Positions 34,681-47,100 of a DNA stretch of 64,000 nucleotides are shown here, piece by piece. The stretch comes from Smittia aterrima. Its lineage: Eukaryota; Arthropoda; Insecta; Diptera; Chironomidae. Within the stretch, counting starts at the first letter, position 1; every line of letters starts with the position of its first letter. Location of the stretch: positions 20,088,001-20,152,000 of the forward strand of contig CP093831.1 of NCBI GenBank assembly GCA_033063855.1, in the 5' to 3' direction. The notes beneath the pieces are model-generated. The model saw only the letters and a program-made list of their open reading frames with translations, had not been told where the DNA came from and searched no databases. Made by a program: the position numbers and the translations under genes.

Positions 34681-36474
34681 AAAATGCGTCTCAGTGTGAA
34701 GTCCTTAGATTGGATCATTGAAAACCAAAACTCGGAGGTTGATGATGAGAGAAGTTTGATGTTATAAACTGATATTTGTTATATGTTTGTTCGAGTTTAT
34801 TGTATTCGACCCCTCCAACTGAACGATGAAGCACTCAAAAAAGCATCAGCTCGAGAATTGTTGAGAACTGTTCATGAGAAGATCACATATTCCGATAAGT
34901 TGAAACTTTTCTGAACTAGGAGTGACTTTTTGAGCTAACTGGAAACTGTGATTGCTGAAGCACATGAAGGAATGTTTGCGTGCGTGTTACTGACGTTCAT
35001 TGTTCGGTTCTAAAATCTGTTTTGCCTCGTTCATTATCAACTTTCGTTTGAACTGCTATTCATCCTCGGCTTTGTTCCTTGATTTGATTTATCATATTAA
35101 GCATCGTGCTCGTCTCATCATTCGAGTGAAACATCCGGAAACAAATGATTGGATTGAAAAGGAAAAGGGATGTAAAACGACTCCGTAATTGCTGTTAATG
35201 TTCGTTTCATTGAAGGTTGAGTGTAAATAAATCGAAAGGGATGAAAGAAGTTGGAAGAGTTTCATTTATTGGCGGGGCGTGAGAAGTGGCAAAAGGTCGC
35301 GTGATCATTGAAGTTTCAAAGTTTTTAGATCAACTTCTAAATTCGAAAAACTTTTCATTTTAATTTTTGTCCAATTGCAAAAAAACATCTGCTGACGACG
35401 ATGATGAGCGATGTGCCTTTTTGATTCACTCAGATTGCATTATGATTTCATTGTTGATGATATTAATCGATTGTTGTTCCGTTTGTTTGTTGTTCGACAC
35501 AAACCCTCTTCAGATCTTTTGTGCTTGGCTTTTTTTGCATGTAATCAGATTCACATTAAAACATTTGGTTGTGAAGTTAAATTTGGGCTCAACCAATTCT
35601 TCGTTTTAACTTGGAAACCTCAGTCAATGAGTGAGCAGATGAAACGCCGACAAGTTCACACAAAAACCACAAAAGAAAACCTTTCGTTGACGCTTTCTAC
35701 TTCACGAAGTTTAACTTTACACTCCGAAACTATTTCGTTCGACAATTCGTTCTGCATGCTTGAGCGCTGACTATGATATCAGCGCCATATGCTTGATATT
35801 TACCTGGCTCGTGCCGTGCTTGAGCCACTTGAGGCATTTAAACTTCTTTTTACAGGTAGAAAATACTTCCGAATAAGACGAAGAGACAAAATCAAAGATT
35901 TGTGTCGACCGCTTTTGATTTGCAATTAATTCGCTTCGGAAGATAAATCTTGAATCTGTCAAGTTAGCATGAAAATTTCAATGCACAAACAAATGAGTGT
36001 CCTCAAATGGTCTCCGAAAGGTGGTTATGGGTGAGTGCCTTCATTATTTATGAACAAAATTTCACCCCAAACGATAAAAGACCAGCAGCAGCAGCTCGAT
36101 CAACATGAAAATTAAGTTTCCGTAACGAAAGTCATTTGCATTCAATTAACAAGCAATTCACAATAAGTTTCATTGCTTCTTCTTCTCTTCTCCGGTCTGA
36201 TCGATCGAGGAAGAAGATCAAGACGAATTCTCACCTACATTCAGTATTCAGTGAACGTCAACAGGTGCTGACTCCAACTGTACATTTAAACTGCGCTTAC
36301 TCTCGGCGACGAAATTCTGCCAAACATCTTGTGCATCTGGCTCGATGACTTTATTTAATGTCTTTATTGCTTTATGTTTGTTTTACGAAAGTGTAAGAAT
36401 CAACAGCAAAAGCATAATTGAAGCAAACTTGATTGCATAACTTGATTGTAAAGAACGCAGAAAATTGCTGGAAA
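34681..36474 (+). repeat. Right arm of large inverted repeat
   Basis: This 1,794-bp stretch is the reverse complement of 28344-30133. The two arms are collinear end to end and almost equal in length. Differences noticed include a short insertion near 36440 and a change of TATAAAAG to GATAAAAG at 36073-36080. No terminal target-site duplication or transposase is seen. Confidence 0.93.
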
Positions 36475-37656
36475 TTATATTGGTCCCTAAAGATTTGCGT
36501 GCACTTATCGCTGGTGTATCGGAATATTTAAAAACAACTTCGTGTTGAAGTTAAACGGCAGATGGGATCGTGGGGAATTCCATCGCGGAATAGTTTTAGA
36601 TTCGATGACTAGGCGATATCGTTTTGATAAGAACATCTGGCAAAACAGAAAGAGTAAAACACGCAATGTTTGACGAATGATTCATTTGAAATAAATGAAC
36701 AAAATGACAAGAGCAACTTTGTATAAGATTCTTTCTGCTTCGCTGCACTCGATTGAGACGTTAGCAGCTCTTTGAAGAGTTCTCTTGAAAAAGCAATAAA
36801 ATTTCTAGGAACTTGCTCAGGTCATAAGATGTCAAAGTTTATATTTGCTGTGAAAAAAAAATCGCGGTCGAAACGGACGAGAATTTCTTCAACTTGCGTA
36901 GAGAACAGAATTAACATTTGAATCATGTTGTCATAAAAAAATTTGACTGAGAGAAATTGTTAATCTAACTTTGCCTCATTAATCGATAAATGTTTTAAGA
37001 AAACAAATTTTGTTGATTCAACTTTGATTTCTGAGCTTACGTTAATTCTTTCTTAAAAAAAACTCTGGGAGAAGAAAACTTTATTTTGAATTAAAGAGTA
37101 AAATTCATCGACTTCTTTCTACATAACTGAAATCTGTAGCACAGTATGGAGTCGTCCTTATAATGAATCGTTAACAATCCGAAATCATAAGTTTATCATA
37201 ATTCTGATGCTTGAAAATGTTATTTTTTATGTTTTTATTCAACGACACTAGTTCGCATTGTATTCAACCCCTCCAACCGACGGATCACTCAAGAAGCATC
37301 AGCACGAGAATCGTTGAGTTTCATGAGAAGATGTAATGTTTCGATTAGTTAGAACTTCAATGAATGAATAAAAACGACAAATACGTTAATCACAAGTAGT
37401 CAGCAAAGTCATTTAAATGTGAGATTTTTCATGACAATTGCAAAAAAAAACATTTAACTTTGATGCCACCTTTGTTTTGAAGACTTAACAAAACTCTCTT
37501 AAACACAAGCAAGAATTTTTTTCAAATCGATTAAGAGAACAAACACAAGCAAAACTTCCAACCGGTTTTGCTAAGATTTGTAGTCGAACAACGAAAGGCT
37601 TTGAAGGTGATAGGAAAATTTTCAGTTTCTCAATTCATTATTAAAACAGCTCGAAG
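36475..37656. other. Intergenic sequence upstream of PEBP
   Basis: AT-rich and without exons. It contains the diverged partial repeat copy at 37258-37358. Confidence 0.4.
37258..37358 (+). repeat. Third, diverged partial copy of the inverted-repeat sequence
   Basis: About 100 bp resembles 34798-34910 of the right arm in the same orientation. Shared blocks are TTGTATTC-ACCCCTCCAAC, AAGCATCAGC-CGAGAAT-GTTGAG and TCATGAGAAGAT. It is clearly more diverged than the two arms are from each other. Confidence 0.7.
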
Positions 37657-38403
37657 ATGAAGTGGTTGCTGGTTGCGTGTGCTTTGATCTTTATTTCTCA
37701 TCAAACTGAAGCGTCTTCGCCGAAAGAAATCGACGAAAAATTTCGCGAAGGAGAAATCGTTCCGGATGTGCTTGTTGATCTGCCCGAGCTCAAATCGCTG
37801 AAGATTTCTTATCCGTCCGGAGTGAACGTCAATCTTGGAAATATTTTGACACCTACCCAAGTGAAAGATGTCCCAAAGATTGAATACGAAGCTGAAGAAG
37901 GAGCTTACTACACTCTTCTCATGACTGGTAAGTTGCAAAACAAAGAAAGTCTTTTGTGAGATTTTTAATTCAATCTAATTACAGACCCTGATGCTCCATC
38001 GAGAAAGGAGCCAGTAAGTAGAGAGTTCAGACACTGGTTGATGATTAACATTAAGGGAAGCGACTTAAGCTCAGGCGAAGGTTTGTAAAACACTTTATTT
38101 TATTTCTTTTTTGCAATTTTATATTTTATTTCAGCCGTTTTCCAATACATCGGTTCTGGACCACCTAAGGATACCGGTTTACATCGTTATGTCTTCTTGT
38201 TATTCAAGCAGCCAACTGAAAAAATTGAGTTTGAGTCTCCTTACGTTTCTGATCACTCTGCTCTCGGACGAAAATCAACTTCCACAAAGGATCTCATCAG
38301 CAAATTTGATTTGAAACTTGTCGCAGGAAACTTTTATCAAGCAGAATACGACGAGTATGTTCCGACATTGCATGCACAACTGTTTGGAAAATCTGCTGTC
38401 TAA
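37657..38403 (+). CDS. Secreted phosphatidylethanolamine-binding protein (PEBP)
   Basis: Three exons, 37657-37927, 37985-38080 and 38135-38403, give 211 residues. A signal peptide (KWLLVACALIFISHQTEA) opens the protein. The PEBP pocket motifs follow: YYTLLMTDPDAPSRKEP across the first junction, then HWLMINIKG, YIGSGPPKDTGLHRYVFLLF, and a C-terminal helix with LVAGNFYQAEYDEYVP. PEBPs bind anionic phospholipid head groups. Secreted insect members have been linked to haemolymph or antennal roles, but the role here is not known. Introns are 57 and 54 bp. AATAAA at 38462-38467 fits as the poly(A) signal. Confidence 0.95.
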
Positions 38404-38781
38404 ACAATTTTCATTCTCAAGTTGTAATGGTTTTAACGAAACGAGAAAAATATTTTCAAATAATAAAGTTAATTCAGAGGGGTATGTGTTCTGTGTTGTC
38501 CGATTCGGTTTTCAACGAAGAGCGTGAAATTATTATTTTTTCATTAAACTCTCTCGCATTTTCTCTCTTTCTTCAATCAATCGTGGTTTTTGAGACGGCT
38601 TAGTAAAGAAAATAAAATCCGCTTGTTCGCAAATAAAAATATTTCGGATTAAACATAAATTTTACAAGGTAAAGGATGAAAATCAAGAAGCTTGGGAGTT
38701 CATATTTTACGAGTTGTGCTTTGCAAATAAAATTATTTCAACAATAAAACATTAAAATAAGTGAACCGCTTAATATGTTTG

Positions 38782-38807
38782 TTCTTGACGTATTTTTACG
38801 TCAAGAA
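38782..38807. repeat. Perfect short palindrome
   Basis: TTCTTGACGTA and TACGTCAAGAA form an 11-bp perfect stem around TTTT. It lies about 380 bp past PEBP and 350 bp before the aminotransferase start. It includes two TGACGT half-sites of the CREB/ATF type. Confidence 0.5.
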
Positions 38808-39154
38808 ATCTTCTTATCAGTGACACAACAATCATATCAGTTTAAAGGCCGCATTAAATAACAGTATAATACCGCAGACTTGCACATCAATAAATGTTCG
38901 CTAAAATGCTGAAAAACGTGAAAGGACAAAAGCAAATTGCGAATATTTTTCTATTTTTATATTTCAACTCAGTCATCGCAAAATTTTCTTAAATTTTCAT
39001 GGTCGTGTAAGCCCAACTTTACATGATAAAATGAGTTTAATTGACATGCGCGAGAGTGATATGAAAACTCGTAAACAAATTGTCGCTCTCTCAGTTCTGT
39101 TTGAATCTCTCATCTCTCTAACTTCACTTACACATTTATATCTTCAATTTACAG

Positions 39155-42065
39155 ATGTTGGCAACTCGATTTCAACCAAGCTGGCTCAGTCGTCATTTGT
39201 GCCGGTCATCATCGACGTCTGTGCTGTCTTCTCAATTCCATTGCATTAATCCAGTAAATTCAACCAGAAATATGTCAACTTCCAAATTGGGAAAATGTCT
39301 GAAGATCGACAATATCAATCCTTGCATTAAAACCATGGAGTACGCTGTCAGGTAAGCGAAATTTAATCTGTTTGACGCTGTGATATGAGAACTTCAACAA
39401 ACTTCAGCGAAATTCCGAGATCTTGTGACACTTGAGTGATAATTAAATGTCTTTATAGGGGGCCTTTAGTGATAAGAGCGACGGCTATTGAAAAAGAATT
39501 GGAACAGGTAAATGATTTCTAAGAATATTAAAATTCGCTCGAAAATCAATTTCACGCCAGAAATTTTTTAATTGAATAAAGATACTTTTCATTAAGTGTC
39601 AATTTTCATCAAATTAAATTTATTGTTGAGCACAACCGGCCAATCTTGTTATTTAAAACAAACATGAAGCTAAGCTAGTGAAAGCTTGTTATTGAATTTT
39701 AAACTTTCTACGATGAGTGTGTGTACGATAATTAACTTTTAATATCTTTGTAGGGAGTGAAAAAACCTTTCAATGAAGTCATTCGAGCTAATATTGGAGA
39801 TTGCCATGCAATGGTAAAATTTGTTTTTCATCCCATGATTGAAAAAGAAGCTAAAAGTTTTTCATTTAACAATTTTCAGGGTCAAGTTCCAATCACGTTC
39901 ATTCGCCAAGTGAGTATCTCTTGTTGATTCTAATCGATTTGCTTTCAAGAGCATACATTCACATTTTGTTTTACATAAAATTGATTTATTGAAAAGTTTC
40001 CAGCGGTCACTTTAATAAATTTGCTTGAATCTGTTTGAGTTAACTTCGACATTGAGCATTTTAGAACGTGCCCTTGATACTATCAAATGAATTAATTTTG
40101 TGTTTGTTTAAAACGTTTAATGCTCACGAGAAATTAAACTTTGTTTATAAATCGTAAAGTTCATTTTCGAATATCGTTCATTCGATAAATTCTAGTTTAA
40201 AGTTCAAAACTTTTATTGTTCAGAACAATTTCGAAAGTTTTGAGTGATAACAAGTTGATTTATATCAGTTGTTTGAAGAGTTAAAACAACTTCTGACAGT
40301 GAATGCCAATCATTTTTTTATCGCACTACTTCTACAATTCATTCTCTCGAGTATATGAAGCGTTGTATGAGTATTCCGACTAAAACATGAATTTCGTTTC
40401 TAGGTGCTCGGTCTGTGTGTCTATGAAAAACTTTTTGATGATCCATCGATTCCTTCAGATGCAAAGGAGAGAGCTAGAGCAATTTTAAATGGATGTAAGG
40501 GGTCATCTCTCGGGTCGTATTCTGACTCAGCTGGTAAGTAATTTATAAATGAATTCGTTGAGTTATTATTAATTAAACCTTTTTAGGAATTGAAATCATT
40601 CGACAACATTGCGCTGAGTACATTCAGAAAAGAGACGGAATCCCATCAGATTGGAACAATATCATTTTATCGGCAGGTGCCTCCGGTAGCATTAAAGCAA
40701 TACTTTCTCTTCTTCGTTGTCAGATTGATGGCAAACGTCCTGGGGTAAACTTTTAATATTTGATTTTCAATTAGGAACTTTTCTATTAATTCATTCATTC
40801 GTTTAACTCTTTTTAGATTATGATTCCAACGCCTCAGGTAATTTTTCAAATCGAGTTTTCAAAGTTTCAGTGTTTTACTGATTCCTTATCTCGTTTAGTA
40901 TCCTCTTTATTCGGCGACAATTGCTGAATTCGACATGGAACAAATCGGTTATTACCTCGATGAATCGAAGAACTGGGGATTGGATATAAACGAACTTCAA
41001 AGATCGATTGACGAAGCTAAAAAGACATCAGCAGTACGTGCAATCGTAATCATTAATCCTGGTAACCCCACCGGACAAGTCTTATCAAAGGAGAACATTC
41101 AAGAAATCATCAAATTTGCCCACAAGGAAAATCTTTGTTAGTAGACATCGAATATCTTGTTGATTGCAATCGATAAATATTTTTTTATTTCAATAGTCAT
41201 TTTCGCTGATGAGGTTTACCAAGATAACATCTACGCTGCTGGCTCCAAATTCTATTCATTCAAGAAAGTTCTAACGGAAATGGGAGAACCTTACAGTAAG
41301 TTAATTTTATTCTTAAGTCTCTCAGTTCATTTTTAATTTCAAAACATTTTTTTAGGTAAAATGGAACTCGCAAGCTTCATGAGCTGCTCAAAAGGTTGGA
41401 ATCGATTGATGTATGAAATCAAAGTTAGACTAATTAAATTTCTTTCATCACCAAAGGATACATGGGTGAATGTGGAATCCGAGGCGGTTACGCAGAAGTC
41501 ATCAACATGTGCCCAGAAGTCAAAGCAGCTTTGCTGAAATGTACCTAAGACTATTCAAAAGTACTTTATAAATTTTAATTTTATAATATTTTTCTTCTTA
41601 GCAATTTCCGCGCAATTATGCCCGACTACAATTGGACAAGCTTGCATTGATGTTGTCGTTAATCCACCAAACAAAGGAGAACCATCTTACGATCTCTTCA
41701 TGAAAGAAAAGAATGGAGTGTTGAAATCATTGAAGGAACGTGCTGAAATGGTTGCCAACACATTCAACTCTATTGAAGGATTTTCCTGTAATCCAGTTCA
41801 GGGAGCGATGTATGCTTTCCCTCAATTCAAACTGCCTCAAAAAGCAATTGATGCTGCCAAGAAAGCCGGACAGACTCCCGATTCCTTCTATGCTTTCCAG
41901 CTTCTTGAAAGCACTGGAATTTGCATCGTACCAGGATCTGGCTTTGGTCAAAAACCTGGAACATATCATTTCAGAACGACAATCCTTCCACAGCCCGAGA
42001 AGTTGAAGGAGATGTTGGAGCTCTTCCGTGACTTCCACATCAAATTTATCGCCGAGTACAAGTAA
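39155..42065 (+). CDS. ALAT: Alanine aminotransferase
   Basis: Twelve coding exons: 39155-39351, 39459-39507, 39754-39813, 39880-39909, 40404-40533, 40587-40744, 40817-40837, 40899-41136, 41197-41295, 41356-41394, 41457-41540, 41602-42065. Phases agree throughout and give 522 residues. The enzyme interconverts alanine and 2-oxoglutarate with pyruvate and glutamate, using PLP. Visible signatures are IVIINPGNPTGQVLS, IFADEVYQDNIY, the PLP lysine at 340 in SCSKGYMGECG, and NPVQGAMYAFP plus GICIVPGSGFGQ near the end. The first about 39 residues (LATRFQPSWLSRHLCRSS) are basic, Ser-rich and free of acids, typical of a mitochondrial presequence. An in-frame Met at 39272 starts MSTSKL and could give a cytosolic form. 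The ATG directly follows an acceptor (TTTACAG), so a 5' UTR intron is likely. Confidence 0.95.
40817..40837 (+). other. ALAT: 21-nt microexon of alanine aminotransferase
   Basis: This exon codes only for IMIPTPQ, which is the conserved segment between SLLRC...RPG and YPLYSATI in the enzyme. It is flanked by CTTTTTAG and GTAATT and keeps phase 0 on both sides. A second microexon, 39880-39909 (GQVPITFIRQ, 30 nt), lies upstream in the same gene. Confidence 0.88.
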
Positions 42066-44111
42066 AGAAAAAGACAAAACACATCCAGATACGGCTTCAA
42101 TCTGATCAATCAATTTTATCTTTTTACAACAACATTCAACTCAATCAGACTAAAAGTTCTATTACTCAAGTTTCAAAACCAATTATTGGAATTGTCTCAG
42201 ATTGACTCTTGAGAATAATTCTTTTTATTCTTTTGAAAAATGTTATTTAAATTTGTATGATTTAATTGAAATTGAAACAATTGTTAAAAAGAAGAAAATG
42301 AAAATCATTTAAATGAAACTTTTGTCATCATTATTATACCCGCTGCTAATAAAGTTGTTAAAAATGTTTAATGTGAATTTTGAATGTTGCATAGGAATTG
42401 TTGATTTCTCAATCTCCATGAAAACTTTAACGTGACTAAGTTTTACGGGCGATAGAGACTCTAAACGAAAAAGAAGCTTTGACGTGCGGCTCAACCGCTC
42501 TAGCTCACAATGTTCATATGAATATTCCTAAACATAATGAACGAGCTTAGGATTTTGCTTCTCATTTACCTGATAAGTGAAAGCTCGGCTAAAAATATTA
42601 CCAAAGAGAAGAAGGTTGAATTTACTGAAATTTTATTCGTAACATAAAACTTTTTCGGAGAAAAGCTATAAAATTATGAGCGAATAAAATGAGGAGTCTT
42701 ACAAACCATTAACATAAGCATTCGTAATTTTCTCTCTTGTATTATTGCTTTGCGTTTAGTTTATAAAGTACTATGATAAATGATAAAAATATTTGTCTCT
42801 TCAAGAATCATTTTCAGAATTGTTATGTTATTTTATTGAATGAGGAACGTTGGATAATTGGTCAAACACCGAGAGATGAAAAAGGATTTTTTTTTCAAAA
42901 AGCTTTCATCTTTTTTTATCAGCATCTCTTTTTTTAAGTCTTTGGTTCAATTGAATTCAACTAAATTTACTTTCAATGGGTTTGAGTTTCAACTTGTTGC
43001 TTTAAATTGGTCATTAAGTTAAGAGTTAAGAAGGTAGATAAGGAATAATTATTTTGAATCGTTCAACTTGAGCATTAGGTTCTTTTCATCAGGAAAAATT
43101 CTTTTTCTAAACATTCACTTTCAAAAACACCAAAAATTGGAAAATTTAACGACATTTAAAAGTTTTACAAAGAATTAACTTCACGATATTTGATCGACAG
43201 AACTTTTCGCTTAAATAGATTGGAATAGTGAGAAAAATTCTTTAACAAGTGATAACAGGTTAACTTTTAAAAGGTTTTTAACATTTTTAAAGATTAGAAT
43301 TTTTTAAGGAAAGATTGGAAAGAGTTTCACATATTTTTAAAAAGAAAACGCAACGATGTATTGATTTAATAAAGGTTCTGCTACATTCCTTTGTAATTTA
43401 CTCAACGATAGTCAGAAATGATATTTTATTAAGCTATTTGTTTGGTCAATGAGCAAGCATTCTTTATTAATCAGGAAAGAGGGAAAAGTCTTTCATAATA
43501 ACTGAAACATTTAGACCAGAAAACTTTAAAGCTTTTGTGTGAAATGTGAGCAAGGTTTGAATGTCGAGAGAAGAACATTACAGAAGGAAGAAAGGAGCTT
43601 TATCATTTCCTTTTGCCCCGAAGAATTGTACAAGTCAGTTTTCATGTTAATATCAAACATGAAAAGGATGAAAATGTGGTTTCAATGCTTCATGTTACAC
43701 CTCCACATGTGCAAACCACAGAAGTTCTGGTCAGCTACAATTATCGTCGTTGGCTTTTTTCCCGTCTCTTGAAAATTTCTACAAAATATATTTTCGTTTG
43801 TCCCTTTTATACAAATATTTTCTAAAGTGCTGAGCCCCAATTTTAGCTTGTCCAACTTGAAAAATATTTTATTGTGATTCGCGCATTTTTCTCTCTTTCA
43901 AATATTGAAAACAATTTGCTCTTATCGTTCATCTCAACGTCTTATTAGAATGCCTTTTAGCATGATTCAATCATTTCTATTTCGTTTCACGAAGTAAAAA
44001 GAATTGTTTATTTCGATAAAAAAAATGGAAGCGGCGCATGAGGAAACGAGGTGTTTGTGTTCCTATGAGGAGTAGAATTCATTTGGTGAAGTGAACTTAT
44101 CGTGAATTGGG
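42066..44111. other. Region between ALAT and the KChIP-like gene
   Basis: AT-rich 3' flanks of two convergent genes. Open frames around 43539-43825 (+) start at non-ATG codons, lack splice context and match nothing known. No RNA gene is seen. Confidence 0.4.
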
Positions 44112-47100
44112 TTAAAAAACTGTCTGAAACACCGAGATCGATCGCATAAGCCCGTCGTCCTTGTGACACGATGAAAGGAACTCCTCTAGAGAAATTTTTT
44201 CATCTGCATTCTGGTCCATTTTCTAAAGATAAATTTAATTTCAGCAAAATGCAGATTGAGAACAGAATTGAGAGTATTTTTACCTTAAACATATTGTCGA
44301 CTTTTGTCTTGATTTGGTTTTCCTCTTTACATCCTTCCGAGACTTTTCCCATTCTGAAAAATCAGAGAATCAAATTATTTGCAATGATTTTGTTCAAAAA
44401 CGTGCAAATCAGAAGGCATTAGAGCCAGAATGTTCCAACGATAGAATCGATGCTGCCTTTTAATTCGACCTTTAGAATAAATTAGATTAAACTTACAGCT
44501 CGTAAACCGACGTCATCACTTCAGTCATTTCTCCTTTTGATATAAAACCTTTTAGTATAAAAACCATTTGTTAAGATTCTTTGACCAATGAAAAAATAAG
44601 CTTAGTTACCGTCGTTGTTCACATCATATAGCAAAAAAGTCCATCGCAGCTTCTCTTCTGTTGAACCCCTTTGTAGAATCGACAAATTCTGAACGAACTC
44701 CTATTGCAAAATAAAATTATTTTTTATTTCATTATTCAAATTCAATTCGTTTGGTCATTGCAGATAAAGCAAATTCCGCATTTTAAGCTTTGACCCTCTT
44801 GCTTTATCTAAAATGAAATCTTCACTTTAATTACCTCAAAACTCACGCTCCCGTTTGAGTCTCTGTCTATAGCATTGAATACGTAATGAGCGTATTGGGC
44901 TGTACTGACTACAAATTGTTACAAAAACAAAATAAATTTTCGATAAGTGTTTGGCGTCCAATATAATTAAATTCTCGACCGTTTTATCTTTAAACTAAAT
45001 TGGGAAACAACTGGCTTGAGTTCAACTTTGACGCAGTGACGTATAATTATCCTGCATAATAATAAAACTTTAAATTTTTGCAGTGGCTAGAACTTTTGTT
45101 ATTATTCAAAGAATATCTAACAAAATGTTTTTTTTTCTTTCGGGAAAGTTTTATTTTAAACTACAGCATGTGCATCTAATTCCGCATTTCTTCAAGCTTA
45201 AAACTTTTTCATGAAGAGGATTTTAAAAAATACTCAGAATAACAAAAATTTAGACTCCTTAAACTATTCCCAGCCTTCCAAAAGTTGAACCTGACGTGAA
45301 TAAATCTAGTTGAGTTAAATTCAATTGATATCTCTCCCAGGCCTGCGTCTACTGGCCAACAAATAATTTGGGGAGACTGACCAGGAATGAAATGAGCACA
45401 TTCACTCTGATTATTCAGCCGCCTCGTTGAATCCGAAATTGCGATAAATCTCAAACGATTTTTTCTGAGTGTTTTATGTCTATGAAAATTGAAAATTAGC
45501 CCTGAAGGATATTACGTTTTTAGGATTGCTTGAAAAAAAGCTTAACCCACTGTGCCGGCCGACTCTAATTCTAAAAGTATTATTTTTTCATGACTGAATT
45601 ATAAATTTGACAGCCCACATTGAATTTCTTTCATAAAAACGATCGTAAATGCTTCACTTCCATCCCTGGCTCTTTCACTTGGAATGGCTCAATTGCTGTA
45701 TGAGAAGTAATTTACTTGATACACTCAACTTAGTTTTATAGCTCTGTTAATTTCACCCTTTGGAACAAAGGCGCTGAAAATTTGATGGAAATTTAAGGCA
45801 AATTTAGTTAACATACCTCCAAACGGAAAGAACTGTGAGTAGATATCCTTAAACGTGTCTTCTGTAATAAAGCCCGTGGGACATTGGGATTTAAAGCTTC
45901 GGTACATTCTCTTGATCTCGTCCTCAGAAAATCGAGACGCTTTGCTCAGAGTCGACAAAGATTCAGGATAGTAGCGCGGGGGAAGTACAATATCTTCCTC
46001 TTCTTCATCTAAAGAGAAAAGAAATTTTAAGAAATCAAAACACGAAAATATTTAAACTAGGATCCTATGTGAACGAAGAATATAAATAACATTTAGATGT
46101 GCGAAGCTGCCGCCGGTCGAGCTTGATATTGAAGAATTTTTTTCCAAACCCAAAACAACTCTCGCGCAAAATAATTTCATATTTCGTTAGTGACAAACAA
46201 ATCTGAAATATTATGATAATTCTATTGTTCATTGTTTAGACATAAGATCAATCGATTCCATTAAATTCAATGTATTCTACTTTAGCCTTTACCCATAAAC
46301 GTGTTGACCCTCCATTTCGTTAAATGCTTCAAACTTTTTAAGCTTTACGGATTTCAAATTTATTCGAATATTTAGCATAAATTTTATATTCTGTTAAGGG
46401 AATTTTAACAATCATCGAATAAATTGGGTTGAGTGCGGTTATGTGTTATGTGGCAAACGATAATGTATTTTATCGCATTGTCCAACTTCCAACCGCTGAC
46501 CGGATATTATCGAAAACCGTCATTTGCTAAGGAATTCATGAAATTGAATGTGAAAACTGAAAACCTAACATGGAAACAAGAGTCGATGTGAATTCAAAGT
46601 AGCCAATTTGTTGAAATTTGCATGAGAAAGTTTAAAATATTTTCATTCGTAATTGTGCAAACTACTCAAATTGATAAACTCAACATGAGGTTAATTGCCC
46701 TGGAGTAATTTAAAAGGCAAAAACATTTATTGTGCAGGTTGATAATTGTTTTTTAAATTTTTAAACTTATCTCTCATCATTCGAGACTCGACTTTAAATC
46801 GTTTCAAGAATTTTTAATTCAAACCGCTCATAAGAAATTTAAAATGTGAACTTTTAAATAATTAAAGAAGTAAATATGACGAGAACTGATTGAATGGCTT
46901 TGCCGAAAATATCGCGAATGCCTTTTGTTCCACGTACGAAGTTTAATATTTTCGTGTCGACAGGCTCGTTAGACGAAGAATTTCTTCCTCACAATGTTTA
47001 CTCGTACAAGACGCTTATACACTTATTTCTTATGCATCCCCAAAGCACAAGAAAACCTGCATTATTCATTCGAGAATGTGAAAGGAGAGAAATGCTTATG

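Noticed and set aside
44171..44422. 83-codon plus-strand ORF
   Set aside because: It lies antisense to the last two KChIP exons, which have strong family support.
46080..46205. Possible extra KChIP exon (minus strand, after ATATTTCAG, containing KKFFNIKLDRRQL)
   Set aside because: Its acceptor phase does not fit exon 1 and it has no usable in-frame Met; direct joining of 51310 to 46008 fits without it.
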